Below are positions 45,317-56,798 of a stretch of DNA of 64,000 nt, piece after piece. The DNA is from Zygnema cylindricum. Taxonomy: Eukaryota > Streptophyta > Zygnematophyceae > Zygnematales > Zygnemataceae. The stretch is taken from assembly GCA_037447655.1 (NCBI GenBank), contig JBBHKE010002818.1:62001-126000 (forward strand), given 5' to 3'. Position 1 is the first letter of the stretch. Each line of letters begins with the position of its first letter. Below the pieces are notes generated by a model. The model saw nothing but the letters and a program-made list of their open reading frames with translations. It searched no databases and had not been told where the DNA came from. A program made the translations under genes and the position numbers.

Positions 45317-46786
45317 CTATTGATCGTCAGAATGCTTTCCAACTCCGGGAGGATGTTTCCCAACTCCCGGAGACCGTTTTCCGACTCCGGGAGGATGTTT
45401 CCCAACTCCCGGAGGATGTTTTCCAACTCCCGTAGGGTGTTTTCCAACTCCGGGAGGATGTTTCCCAACTCCGGGAGGATGTTTTCCAGCTCCGGGAGGA
45501 TGTTTCCCAACTCCTGGAGGGTGTTTCCCAACGCCTGGAGGATGTCGGCCTCCTGTAAGAAATCGTGAATAATGTTTAAAAAATGAGTCATTTACGAAAA
45601 TACAAAATGTTCAAAATATGGCATTTAAAAAGATACAAAACAAAACGCTTGAGGAAAAAAACCGCCACCTTTCCAAGATAGAATGACTTGTAAAATGTCT
45701 CGTTCTTTACCAAAAAGAATGAATGTACTGAACAAGCTTGTGAATAAAATGCAGTTTTGTCAAATGATGTGTTGCACTAATATGCTTAATGAAAATGCCA
45801 ACTAGGAAAGGCAAATTTTCCCTTGAAAAGATAAATTTTAAAATGAGAAATAAATTTATATCCAATGATGCGAGCGAAGGACAATCAATGATCTATAGGC
45901 TTTCTGTTACTGAAGGAACTCACTCTTCTTGGGTGGCGGAGGGCTTGACACTGAAACCCAAAAATCAAACACAACAAGAAAGCAGTGCACAATTTTTAAG
46001 TTAAAATATAAACCATCACAAGACAACTTGTTTGAAAATAAAATGTCACTTTAAAATCAACTTCTAAAGACATATTCATTTGTACCACAACTTTTCTTTT
46101 CCTACATTTATTTCCACTCGCAACAGAAAACCTAAAAAGGAAACAGTTACACAGTGTTCTATCTCTTTTTTGTCAGACAATAAAAACACATAAAAAAATG
46201 TTAAATAATAACGAGTCAAAACCAAAATATCAACTGAAGGTCACGGTATTCCTCTGAAGAATCTTCACAATTACTAAATATTTGGGCGAGAATATTTGGC
46301 AAATGTAAAACCACATTGTTTCCCATATTCGGCAATAACATCAAAGATTTACTTCACGAGCAGCTCAGGTCTCGCATCAGCTTTTTCAGCTGCAATAATT
46401 TATAATTAACATGAGTCAGGTCCCTCATCATCATGTACTTAGTTGTTATTTGTATCGAGAACGAATTTGTTTCTGAGTGTATCTTGCCAAAAGAAAACAT
46501 ACAGTCGCAAACAAACTTGTTCGCTTGATTGTTGTATCCGTCATTGCATGCACATGTCGGTGACATTCCGTTTGTGCCATTGGAACAAATACCACTTCCC
46601 CCGCAAGGCCCTCCTACTTGGGTTGCATTGCAAAATGCTTCGCAATCGCCATTACTTCGTTGAGTGTTCGAGTCACACCCTGATGAAAGGCTTGAGTCAA
46701 ACAAGCAATTGCGACTCAACTCTGCACAGCTTGGTTGTCCATTGACTTGGAATATAGGCCCCGTGAAGTAGTTGCCACTAATATTC
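45317..46786 (-). CDS. LRR/EGF-like protein with HPPGVGK repeat tail (3' end of gene)
   Basis: Three minus-strand exons join in phase. Exon X, 46786-46503 (acceptor TTTACAG|G, donor T|GTATGT), encodes NISGNYFTGPIFQVNGQPSC, like the end of a leucine-rich repeat, then a cysteine-rich part with FCNATQVGGPCGGSGICSNG and TCACNDGYNN, typical of an EGF-like domain. Exon Y, 45950-45924 (27 bp, acceptor TTTCAG, donor GTGAGT), encodes LSSPPPPKK across the joints. Exon Z, 45552-45317 (acceptor TTACAG), encodes ten HPPGVGK repeats and ends HSDDQ-stop. Upstream exons are not found in the AT-rich sequence beyond 46.8 kb, so the N-terminus and any signal peptide are unknown. A secreted or wall-associated protein is inferred. 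No transmembrane or kinase domain is seen. Confidence 0.55.
45333..45540 (-). repeat. 21-bp coding minisatellite, ten units
   Basis: Ten 21-bp units (pattern CTCCCGGAGTTGGGAAACATC) form most of exon Z. In the frame supported by splicing they encode HPPGVGK. Variable sites fall mostly at third positions of that frame (CCA/CCC/CCG, GGA/GGG, CAC/CAT, GTT/GTC). The two other open frames (LPELGNI on this strand, SGRMFPN on the opposite strand) are by-products of the repeat. Confidence 0.85.
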
Positions 46787-46953
46787 CTGTAAATATGGAC
46801 CGCATTTTAAAAAGAAAAACAGCTTGTAAGCCGTAAAAATCGACGACGAAACGTCTTATAAATAAAAATGTCCATGAAAACATGAAGCGTGACTAATAAC
46901 AAACATATCATTAAAAAGACGTTATAAAAATTTCATATTATAGACAAGCTACG

Positions 46954-46974
46954 CACCGCTTTAAAAAAGCGGTG
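46954..46974. repeat. Perfect short inverted repeat
   Basis: CACCGCTTT and AAAGCGGTG are separated by 3 nt and form a 9-bp stem. It resembles a Helitron-type terminal hairpin, but no CTRR end follows on either strand at the right distance. Confidence 0.5.
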
Positions 46975-46986
46975 AGAATTTTTCAA

Positions 46987-49900
46987 AAATGATCCGTATC
47001 TACTGCACATGAATAGCTCATTTCCTGGGAATATTAATTAACGAAGAATATGATTTTACTTTACATGCATATAATTAATGGCAGATGTTTTTGACATTTT
47101 GTTGACATTTTTAAAATATCTCTTATCTGAAAATCTCAACTGTTGCAATTGACATTTACAAATGTTAACACCTAAATACTACTGTTTCTTATTATTTCGT
47201 ATTTTTTCTCTGACATTTATAATTTATTATTAATCCTTGATATTTTGTTGCAATTGTTTATTAGTTTTGATTTTTTTTATAATTTATTATAATACCTCAT
47301 TAGTTTTTTGTAATTTTCTGTATTTTTTTTTTATTATCATTATTATTTCTTGTTGATGCTTAAAATTTACAATTATTGCTTATTATGAGTTATCATCGCT
47401 TATTATTGCTTATTTATGCTTATTATTGTTTATTCTTGATTATTTTTGATTATTATTGAATGTAATTGATCATTTATTCCAAATTCATTATTAATTTTTA
47501 TTATTTAATGATACTCATGTTTTAATTTAAATTTATAATGATTCATTAATATTCATTATCATTTATTATTATATATTGTTATTCACTATTGTTCATTATT
47601 ATTCGTAACTATTCATTGTTACCAAAAAAACTCTTATTGATTAGAAATTAAATTTGTTATTATTAAAACTAAAAGCTATAATTAGTTATTGCTGCTTCAA
47701 TAAATATTATACATTATTATTATGTTATATTAATGATTACTAGATAAAAGTAAAATAATTATAAACTATTGTAATAAATAATTTAGGAACATTATTATTA
47801 TTAATATTTTGATTCATTATATAAATTATTACTTATCGATGTATTATGTTAATTATCATTAAAAATTATTATTGTGACTTTTACATGCTATTGTAAATAG
47901 CATCAAATATAATGATAAATAAAATTAATTGTTATATGAATTATTATTAAATATTATTACAACTATCATACATTGTTAATACAATCATTATTGATTGGTA
48001 TTATAACTGATATTGATTGTCAATATAAAAACTATAAGTTATTGTTACAATCCATATTTAATATCATCATTAATTATTCTAATCCTTTTCTCTCCCGCTA
48101 TCTATCCCTCCCTCTCATTCCCTCTCTCCCTCCATTTCCCCCTCTCACCTCCTCTTCGCCTTCTCTCCCTATCTCTCTCCCTATCCTTTACCCATTTTTT
48201 CTCCCTCTTTCTCTCCCTCTCCTTCTCTACCCCTCTCAATCTCCCTCTCCCTCTCACTCTCCCTGGCCCACTCCCTCTCCCTGGCCCTATTTTAGAAATA
48301 AAAAAATCATCTTTCCACATTTTATTGTATTTTTGGTACAAAAGAGTGACAATGTGTCACACATAAAAAAAAATCAATTTATTAATTCATCATTTTGAAT
48401 AAAAAATAAAAAAATGTTTTCTTTTCACATTTAAGAATTAATAAATCTAAAGAAAAACAGAAAACAATTTCCTCTTTAAGCCACATAACCTGTCCAATCT
48501 CTCCAAAAGAAAAGAAAAAAAGTAAAAACAAAGCTAGCTAAAAAAAAAAACTTAGCTTTAAACACAAAAAAAAAACTAACTTATACACAAAAACCAGGTA
48601 TTTTCACAAAAAACTAAGAATACTTATAAAAAACTAACAATAAAAGAAATTGATACAAGAAATGAAGTTAAAATTTTACAAAAAACATTATTTTTTGAAG
48701 TTCCATTAGAAAAAGAACTTTCAGGAGAATCCGGAGAAGTAAAAGGAGAGGGAGAGGGAGCGGGAGATAAGGCACCAGGGGGGAGAAGGACAGCGTTATG
48801 TTATGGGGGTGAGGAGAGGAGAGGAGAGAGAGCAGAGATGAGACCAGAGAAAGAGAGGATAGAAGAAAGGAAGAGAGGAGAGAATAGCGAAACCCTTCTT
48901 TTGATTTTGACCAGGGACGCAGTTTTAATTTGACCAAATCTCGACTTTTTCATGTTTGAACGCTGATTGATGACCAAAAAAAAAAATGATTCTCCCGGTT
49001 TTTGCTGGTTTTGATCTTTGTTTTGTCTTGATCGATCCGGCCACGTGGCGATCCTGGTGCCGAAACGGAAAGCCGCGAAAAATCAGGCAAAAGAATGGTG
49101 GAAGGAGGATGGAAGGGTTCAATGGAGGAGAGGGATTGGATGGAACCAAGGAGGGAATGGACTGGGGAGGAGAGAGAAGGGGGGAGGGAGGGAGGGAGGG
49201 AGGATGGAGGTGGAGGGGATGAAGGGTGAGGATGGGAGAGGGAAGATGAGGAAAGGAGGGAGGGAAAGAGGAAGGAAAGGATGAAAGACATAAAAAAAAA
49301 CGAAAATCGAGATGAACATGATGATCGACGATGACCCGAAAACATTTATTTAGGATGAACGTAAGATGAAAACGAGGAACGATTAGGATGAACGTGATCG
49401 AAAGATGATGATGATGGGATGAACATGGATGATGGTTAAACATTTATTTACGATGCAAACATCGATTTATTTTAGTTCATATCATGATGAACATGACGAT
49501 GATGATGAAACATCGCATTTATCGATGATGAACAAGTGAACGATTTATTGCCACGATGGCTGATGGATGATGGCCGATGATGCCATGATGGATATGACCC
49601 GGAACATGATGCGATATTTTATGACTGTCTGGCGGCCGATGATAAATATGAGGAGCGCGATGATGATGGCAAAAGAGGAAAAGAGTGAGGGGAAATGGTG
49701 GGGAAAACGGGTGAGGAAAAAGGGTGGGGGGGAAGACTGAGGGAACGAGTGACGGAAAGGCGAAAAGGGAGAGGGTTCGAGGTTTAAGGGAGAGAGTGAG
49801 AGGGAGAGGGAAGAAGACCGGAAGAGGAGGTATGGAAAATATTTAGAGGGAGAGGAACGGGAAAAAAGGGAGATGGAGATAGAGATGTGGAGAGAAGAGG

Positions 49901-50721
49901 AGAAGGAGAGATAAAACTAAATAGGAAGCAACGTTTCAGTTTCTGTGTCTAATTCCCCACCAAAAAAATAATAATATAAAAGGTTGCTTCATGGTTAGGT
50001 GGAAAAATTTTACCACTTTTTGACATTTCTCTTGTTTTTTTTTTACTAACAAAGACAAACCCATTTCCCAATTACCCTTTCAGTTACCTTCCTCGTCCTT
50101 CCCTCTCTCCTCTCCCCTCTCTCTTATTCTCTATCCACCCCCCTCACGCCTTCCCCCTCTCCCTCTTCTCTTCCTCCTCCCTTCCCCACTCCCTCCCCTC
50201 CCTCCCTCACCCCTCTCCCATCCCTTCTCCCCCTTCGGAGATTTGAAGAATTGAGATTGAAGGATCTCCTCAAAAAAACAAAATGGAAGGCAATCTTAAT
50301 GTTTATATTCTTCTCGAAAAGTAAACAAATCAACAAAAGTGCTTGTATTTTTTTTGTTGTATCTTTTCTTCGCACTCTTTCGAATAAAAATAATCCTTTC
50401 AACAATTGCTAATCAAGTTGCTTACGTTATTTTTATCCTTTTAGAGTGTTTTACCGACAAAACTCGTTTAATTTTGAAATTTGACAAACAATGCGCACTT
50501 ATACGACTTATGCATGTGGTTGCAAAGCGGTCAAAACCCAAGACGACAAAATACGTTTCGTTCGAAGGACAACTCTCAATGTCGGAATTAGAAAACACAA
50601 CACGACTCTCGATGTAGGCATCGCAAACCTATAAAACATAATTCACAGCTGTTATCAATAAAAGAATCGAAACCGTACACGTGTTTAGCTATTGACGCGT
50701 GTCGTGTATGTATATTTCACT
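46987..50721. other. AT-rich then CT/GA-rich spacer
   Basis: 47190-48080 is degenerate ATTATT-rich sequence. 48080-48290 is a CT tract. 48680-48900 and 49090-49290 are GA-rich. 49290-49640 is rich in GATGATGAAC-like words. 49670-49920 is GA-rich and 50090-50240 CT-rich. The ORFs there are simple-sequence artefacts and no gene is supported. Confidence 0.65.
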
Positions 50722-50935
50722 GGTACACCGTGAATCGTTATTACTTATTAGCCTTATGTACGCTATATCGGCACCCCAAAATTTTGACATTGATACCTTA
50801 AATATAATAAATTACACTATTTAAGGACGTGGACCATAATCTGCCACGTCTCCTGAAACTAAATTAGAATGAATGACGCTAATAATTTCTTTACACTAAT
50901 AATTTCTATACGCTAATAACGATTCAAGGTGTACT
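50722..50935. mobile_element. Small inverted-repeat element, copy 1
   Basis: It starts GGTACACCGTGAATCGTTAT and ends CTAATAACGATTCAAGGTGTA, which are 20-plus-bp inverted repeats. The interior matches copy 2 at 57661-57867 closely, including TATCGGCACCCCAAAATTTT and CTGCCACGTCTCCTG, with a short extra TTACTTATTAG near the left end. It has no coding capacity, as in a MITE. Confidence 0.75.
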
Positions 50936-53499
50936 GTACTGTAGTTCTAATCATTATTTTTTTCGTTCGAATGTCAGAGCGCCGCTGACCGGCTGACGGG
51001 TGGCCATTGACTGACCGGCGGAAAATTTGTGGCTGTACAGGCGAGAAATTTCTATTGACATTGACGGTTACTCCAAAAACAATAATTTAAAACCCGCAGT
51101 ACCATAAAAAAAAATCGGACGTACGGCTACACTGCATACGGCTACGGCTGTACTGCACAGTACTTAAAATCGCAAGATTCGGGTAAGTACTGTAGTTTGC
51201 GTTCAAGGAAAAATTTTATACACTGTTAATGGTGCACATACAAATAAATAAAAAAAGAATTTGGTGACATACCCGTAATATCCCCCCGCCAATGAACTGA
51301 AAAAAACTTGAACAATGTCGAGTTGAGCTATTTAACATTTTTAATGGTGGGAGTTTTCGCCTTCTTTTTTGGCTTTACTCTCACGTGCTTATTATTGTAT
51401 TTATCGTTCACAGAATTACAAGAGGGAAAATTGACAAATTGTCGGTGTTCGTATGTATATTCTAGGTACGGACCGCATAAAGAAAAGACTCAAGATTCGA
51501 TGGACTTTTCGTCGGTGTGGAACTGTGGACGGTAGCAATGAATCGAAAGGTAGGGTTCCCATGTAACCGAAACATAAACTTGTACCTTTGTTTTTAAGTG
51601 CAGTTTCTCCGTGAGTGTTCAAATGTTCGAAAACGAAATCGTTACCTTAAACTGTGACGGTTGTAGACGTGGTACAGTTTGTGACGGTTGTGTAAACCAC
51701 AGTAGCGACAATTGGTGACGTTTACATAATAGCGAAGGTTACAGGCGTCAGTTTTTTGCATAGTTGTTCAATTCGAGCGAATTTCCACTCTTTTCCGATT
51801 TTAACGTAGTATTCGTCGATTCTATACTTTTCGTAAATTTCATTTTGTTTTCGCTGTACGGCATCCAAAAATGTACGGAAATTGTCCCCTTAACCCTAAA
51901 AAATCCTAAAAATTCCTAAAACGTACGGAAATAATACGGAAATTACGGAAATATATGGAAAGTGTACCCTAAAAACATAGTTGTTCACGGCGATTAGTGC
52001 GAACGTACCGTACGTGACGAATTATACGTAACAAACGCATTGAACCTTTTGATCAAATCGCAAAAAATCGTTAATGAATTTCCTTCCGTACTATTCCGTA
52101 CATAAAAAAACAAAAAACTATTACATATAACGCAGTTTGCAAGTTTTTCGCGTTAAATGAATGGTAAAATAATAAACTTTTTAATATTTTTTCACAATTT
52201 CTGTTGATACCGGAATTTTTTTACCAAATGGTAGTCCTGTCGTTCACCTTAGGGTCTATATTCGCGCTTGACGTACTCGGGTTCGAAGGCCACGAAGACA
52301 AAATTTTATGCAATTTCGTCTCTGTTCCATGGCGTCTTCTTTCAAAAAAAAATGAAGAAGACGCCCGTACAAATTTCAAACTGAACGCGCGAAATAATGT
52401 GACGTTCAACGTCTCTTTTCGAAAATGTCCGTACATTTTCGATTATATAACGTACAACTTCCGTGGTATTTCTGTTCAGTTCACTGAACAGAAAATACCA
52501 ATAAGTGCGACGCATATTTCCCGTTATATTCCGTACATATCCGTAAAAAAATGTACAGTTACAGTAATTAGTTTACAGTTTGCCGTTAAATTTCAGTTTC
52601 AGTTTACAGTACACGTTTTTTTTCGATTTTTTCAAAAGTCACGAATTATACGTTTCAATCGCAAAAAAGGAAAAAATCGCGCGATTTGAACAACTATGCC
52701 TAAAAATCATAAAAGTACGTAAAATGTAGGGCAGATTTACTAAAATATGCAGTATTGTACGTAATGTACGAAAATGCACCCTAAAACTGTAGCATCCTCC
52801 ATTAAATAACCCTAAAAAGTACACAAAAACACGGAAACTGTACGTAAATGTACGAAGACTAACGTAACTATACAGAAATGTACAAGAATGTACCCTAAGT
52901 GCCTTAAAATCATAACCGTCAAAAGAACGGACAAATAGAGACATTGTACCTAAATGTACAAAAAATAGACAATAGTTCTCTTGAAATATACCTAAGTGTA
53001 ATAGAATGTACCCTAAAAACCCTAAAGTCCCCCATAATAACCCTAAACATTCTAATATTTACTAACTTACTACATATATGTACAAAAATGTACCGGTATA
53101 TAGCGCGGTACGCATTTTATCAATTTTTGAAAATCATTAGATGCGAATCGTACGTATTATTCGCGCGTTCATTTCATGTGTAATATGCGATCTGAACAAC
53201 TATGGTTTTTGCTGACATTGATTTTAGGATTTTGTGACATTTTGACGCCATGCTCACTTGTGACAGCGTCGACGTCATTACTTCTGAAACTCTACGCCAT
53301 GTATTCCCTATTTTGTTTTTAAGACTTTTCACACTTTTACCTTCTTTAAAACTACACCCAAAGATAGTTAAACGAAATAATTTTTAGAGCTCTCTCATCT
53401 TCTACCATTATTGTCGTGTTTCACTCTATAAAGTGCAAGATAGAAGTGGTAGTGTAAGAGACTGAGGGTATGTCTCCATGTACTTGTAACTTAGCGAGT
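50936..53499. other. Spacer with inverted repeats and GTACG-rich words
   Basis: GCATAGTTGTTCAATTCGAG at 51758 and its mirror image GAACAACTATGC at 52688-52699 bracket about 940 bp. Related copies of the TAGTTGTTC word also occur at 51970 and 53185. A hairpin (GGTATTTCTGTTCAGT and its complement, 52464-52499) lies inside. GTACGGAAATGTAC and ACCCTAAAA words are scattered at 51870-53050. The 161-codon plus-strand ORF at 52204-52689 has no recognisable domain and contains the hairpin. Confidence 0.45.
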
Positions 53500-55559
53500 T
53501 TTTTAGCTGAGATCAGCAAACCCGGATTTCAGGTGTCCCTATGTGTAACAACGAAATTGTTTCTTAAGTGTGGGACGATTGTGAAACTATGTCGACTCCA
53601 TCAGCCCACATAATGCACAACACTAAATTCCCTCTTGGATAATGTTGCCCTCCTTGACTTTCCCAATTAATATTTGACACAAGCACATACCTGGGCAGGC
53701 AATTCAAATCCCCAGCTTCACCTCAATGAAGACAATGCTCCCCTGAGCCAACACAAAAATAATCTTTGAAATTGCTAAACCGAGAACTTAGTGATGGTTG
53801 TTGAAAGCCAACCAACATGTACAGCCTCTCTTTTGGGAGAGAGGGACCCAAAAACTTCTTAAGTCTTAAAGCCCTACTCAGAATCCCTATCTACTAAGTT
53901 AACGACGAATAAAAAGACTATAAGGTACATTTTCTATAATGCATAAACTAGACTAACCGCCATACAAAATGTACGATTTGTGTACGACACCAATAAAATC
54001 CTTATACCTCCCCAAAAGTTTTGTAATAACTAGTTTTATTTGGGTATTTTCTAGGTATAAATAGATTAGCGAAAAAAGACAAGAAAGGTGCAGGCAGCCT
54101 GCCTCCATCCCTTCTCTCTAGCCCCCACACTTGTTATAGTCACTAAAGGAGAGAGAGAGTGATGGAGCCATGGTTGCCTCAGCTCCATAGACAGGACTAA
54201 AGAGTGACTTAAGTCACTCTCAACAAAAGGTTGAGTCCGGCAAGACTCGAACCTCCGACCATTAGAGCGCAGCGTAGCCATTAGCTCTAACCAGTCTCTC
54301 ATAGAAGTCCGTTAAGATATATATGGTTTGATACTTATTTAAACTTGTGAACAGTCTAAAAACCGATTAACTAAAATATGAACGCAGGAACATAGAACAA
54401 GTCAATGTTCAGTGCGGACGTCATTTCGTACGAAACAAATGAATCGGATATTTGTTTCGATGGTTAAGATTCAATGTCACATTTAATCCTACGGCATACA
54501 TCGTTGTCAGGATCTCGGAATGGTCACTTTGGCGTTTATAGACATGGCATGACCTGGCGCCACATGGAGGGATAACATTTGGTCGTAGGAATCCCGGGCA
54601 ATGTACGGACAAGTGAAAGGTTGACACACGTCCACTCAGCGGCCTTATCGTACACAAGCTGTACAGAAAGGACATCGGTCGTAGTGCCTTTCTGTACTTT
54701 ACAGTTAAGTAATTGGGTAGTACTGTAGTAGATAGGGGTTGTGAGAGGGAAGTAGGACTTAGCATATTTTTAGATAGTCGCCTCTCCCTTGGGAGCTTTA
54801 TATAAATTGGCATCTTTGCCACCTCATAACTTATTCGCTGGTTGGTCGTTTTCAGTGATTCTTTTTGCTACGGACTCAAAGGAGTCCAGGTTGCACAGGG
54901 GCGCAGTCATTCTGTCAGTTTGCCCACTTGGACAGCAGTGGTTGTGGCTTGAATTGGGTTAGTTAAAAGCTATCTAGAGCCTTCGTGAATTCTGTAGTCC
55001 AATGGAGGACACAAAATTGCAAAAACCAACGCCATGGATTTGTCCCTTTCTCCTCTAGTGTCCACTGAGGTGGTGCCTCCTGCCACGTGTCATTTTGTGG
55101 CTCTTTGGCGTAATTCGCCAAAAGAACCATACAGGGCTCTTGGCGCTTACGCAAGACGAATATCATAAAATTCCTTAATCGACGTCCGATGATTTGTGCG
55201 GCGCACCAAACATTCTTGACGCATTGAATTTCTTTGTTTTCATGGGGTGCAATTTGCCTAATTTCGTTAAATGAATGCTTTCGATATGTAAGTTTTAAAC
55301 AAGGCATCATACCCTATGTGAGTACCGACTCTTCAACATCAATTGGTTACGGACCGAGACTACGTGAGCTAGTACGACTATGTGTAAGGCCAAGATCAAA
55401 TCCTAGCCAATTCCACCTTTTTATTAGAGTCATATTCTTTGTCTACCTGAGCCTATCTTCTTGACGGGCTGCCTTGGCCTTCTCTTGCTATCCATATAAG
55501 AGTTTGCGACTACTTAAGAAGTAAAGAGAGAGAAGATACAAATTATATATTTTTTAACA
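53500..55559 (-). repeat. Old LTR split by a younger LTR
   Basis: Minus-strand LTR sequence is present at about 53500-54021 and continues at 55022-55559, where it ends TTTTTTAACA, the LTR start. It matches element C's LTR in order (CTCCCCTGAG near 53730, CCACGTGTC near 55085, TTGGTTACGG and AGATCAAATCCTAGCC near 55345 and 55395). The break is filled by the plus-strand solo LTR at 54022-55021. Confidence 0.65.
54022..55021 (+). repeat. Solo LTR, element A type
   Basis: It is about 1000 bp, starts TGTAATAACTAG and ends with the family terminus ATGGAGGACACAAAATTGCA. It resembles the LTRs of element A, including the GGAGCCATGGTTGCC motif and, on the minus strand (54235-54305), a tRNA-like block with TGGTTAGAGC and GGAGGTTCGAGTC. 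No clear 5-bp target duplication is present (AGTTT left, AAAAC right). Confidence 0.75.
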
Positions 55560-56798
55560 TATACGCTGACAATGCCCGTGACGGTTTATGACGTCTATAA
55601 TCTGTGATGACGTACGTTATTTTTTTAACTGCTTGTCACGCCGCATGTCTTATCGTGACACTGTAGACGTATCGCCTTCCAAATTGTGTCGTTTCATGAT
55701 TGAAGAAGATACGCTTTGCTTTTGCGTCGCCTATCCAATCGACGTGAAATGGCATCGGAATCTTAAGACCCTTGCGAGAAAAAATCCATACCAGACGCAA
55801 ACGGACAAAACAAAACAAATTGTGAACTTTTACTCGTCGTTCGAAACGCAAAAGGACAAAACATAGCGAATCATGTACTTTTTCGTTGTCGCTTGAATTC
55901 GTTTGATATTTTTGAAATTTGTGACACGTGCAAATGTGTTCCTATTTGTTTATCGAAAATACTTTGTTTTAAAACACATCACGAATGTGTTTTAAAATAA
56001 AGGTTATAAATGACGTTTCTTGACGTGGCCGTGGGTCGCAAAACACGACAACATGTTGTACATTCTAAGCTCGACGATGACGAGAAATGTACTTCTACTT
56101 TTTTCTTTTTTTTTGTATAGTTGAAACTTACGCGATACGACGCTAAATTTTAGAAGAAAACGACAGAAAAAAACATGTACCTTGGCACATGGAGACATAC
56201 CCTGAAAGGGAGTGGGAGAGAGGCGCCTTGGATTTCGCTATTGCTAAATGACACCTGTTGCCACAGAACCTTGCACGAAAATAAGTTTGTACAGTTTGGA
56301 AACTGAAAATTGAAAAATCTGTAGGTTGCAAACGTACATTTTTTTTTCTTGTGTACGCGTTTTGCAAAAAAATATTAAAATTTTACAACAAGAACATAAT
56401 CCTATTTGTTGTTCGACCACTACTTTACGTAAAATCGACTCTCAATCTCTTTCAAGTAAAGTTTGAAAACGAGATGGAATGGCGTCGGAGTGGGTCGAAA
56501 GAAGCAAGACCACAAGCTCTATTACAATTTAAGTTTCAAGATGACGCAGATTATACCATGGTATTCAACAATTTCTTTGTACTGCAAGGGATCTTCTTGT
56601 TGCCAGCTCTATTTTGGACCAAAAAAGACAAGAAAAACTGAAAAACACGTTCTCCAACACATGGGAACGTACCCTTAGTGTCGTTAACTCTAATAAGTAA
56701 TAACGATGAGCACTTAGTACATTTGCTGACGTTTGCGCTCCAAAGGACTCCGAAAAACGTGTACCAACATCAAAATATTGACCTATCAACATCAATAT
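55560..56798. other. Spacer, no gene recognised
   Basis: AT-rich sequence. Words such as AAATGGCATCGGAAT (55747) and GAATGGCGTCGGAGT (56477), and GGACAAAAC near 55805 and 55853, suggest an old local duplication. ORFs of 92-96 codons show no motif. Confidence 0.5.

Noticed and set aside
46354-46502. Read-through of the EGF-like exon past 46503 on the minus strand, or splicing to a short terminal exon near 46395
   Set aside because: A GTATGT donor follows the cysteine-rich segment. A splice to 46395 is also in phase, but the route through 45950-45924 into the repeat exon fits better because it joins a PPPP linker to a repeat with third-position variation. The alternative ending is possible but less supported.
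46954-46974. Third Helitron terminus
   Set aside because: The hairpin is good but no CTRR followed by T lies at the expected distance on either strand, and no Rep or helicase sequence leads up to it.
52204-52689. 161-codon plus-strand ORF as a gene
   Set aside because: It has no domain, repeated CAGTTT/TACAGT words and an internal hairpin, and lies within inverted repeats. It is likely a chance frame.
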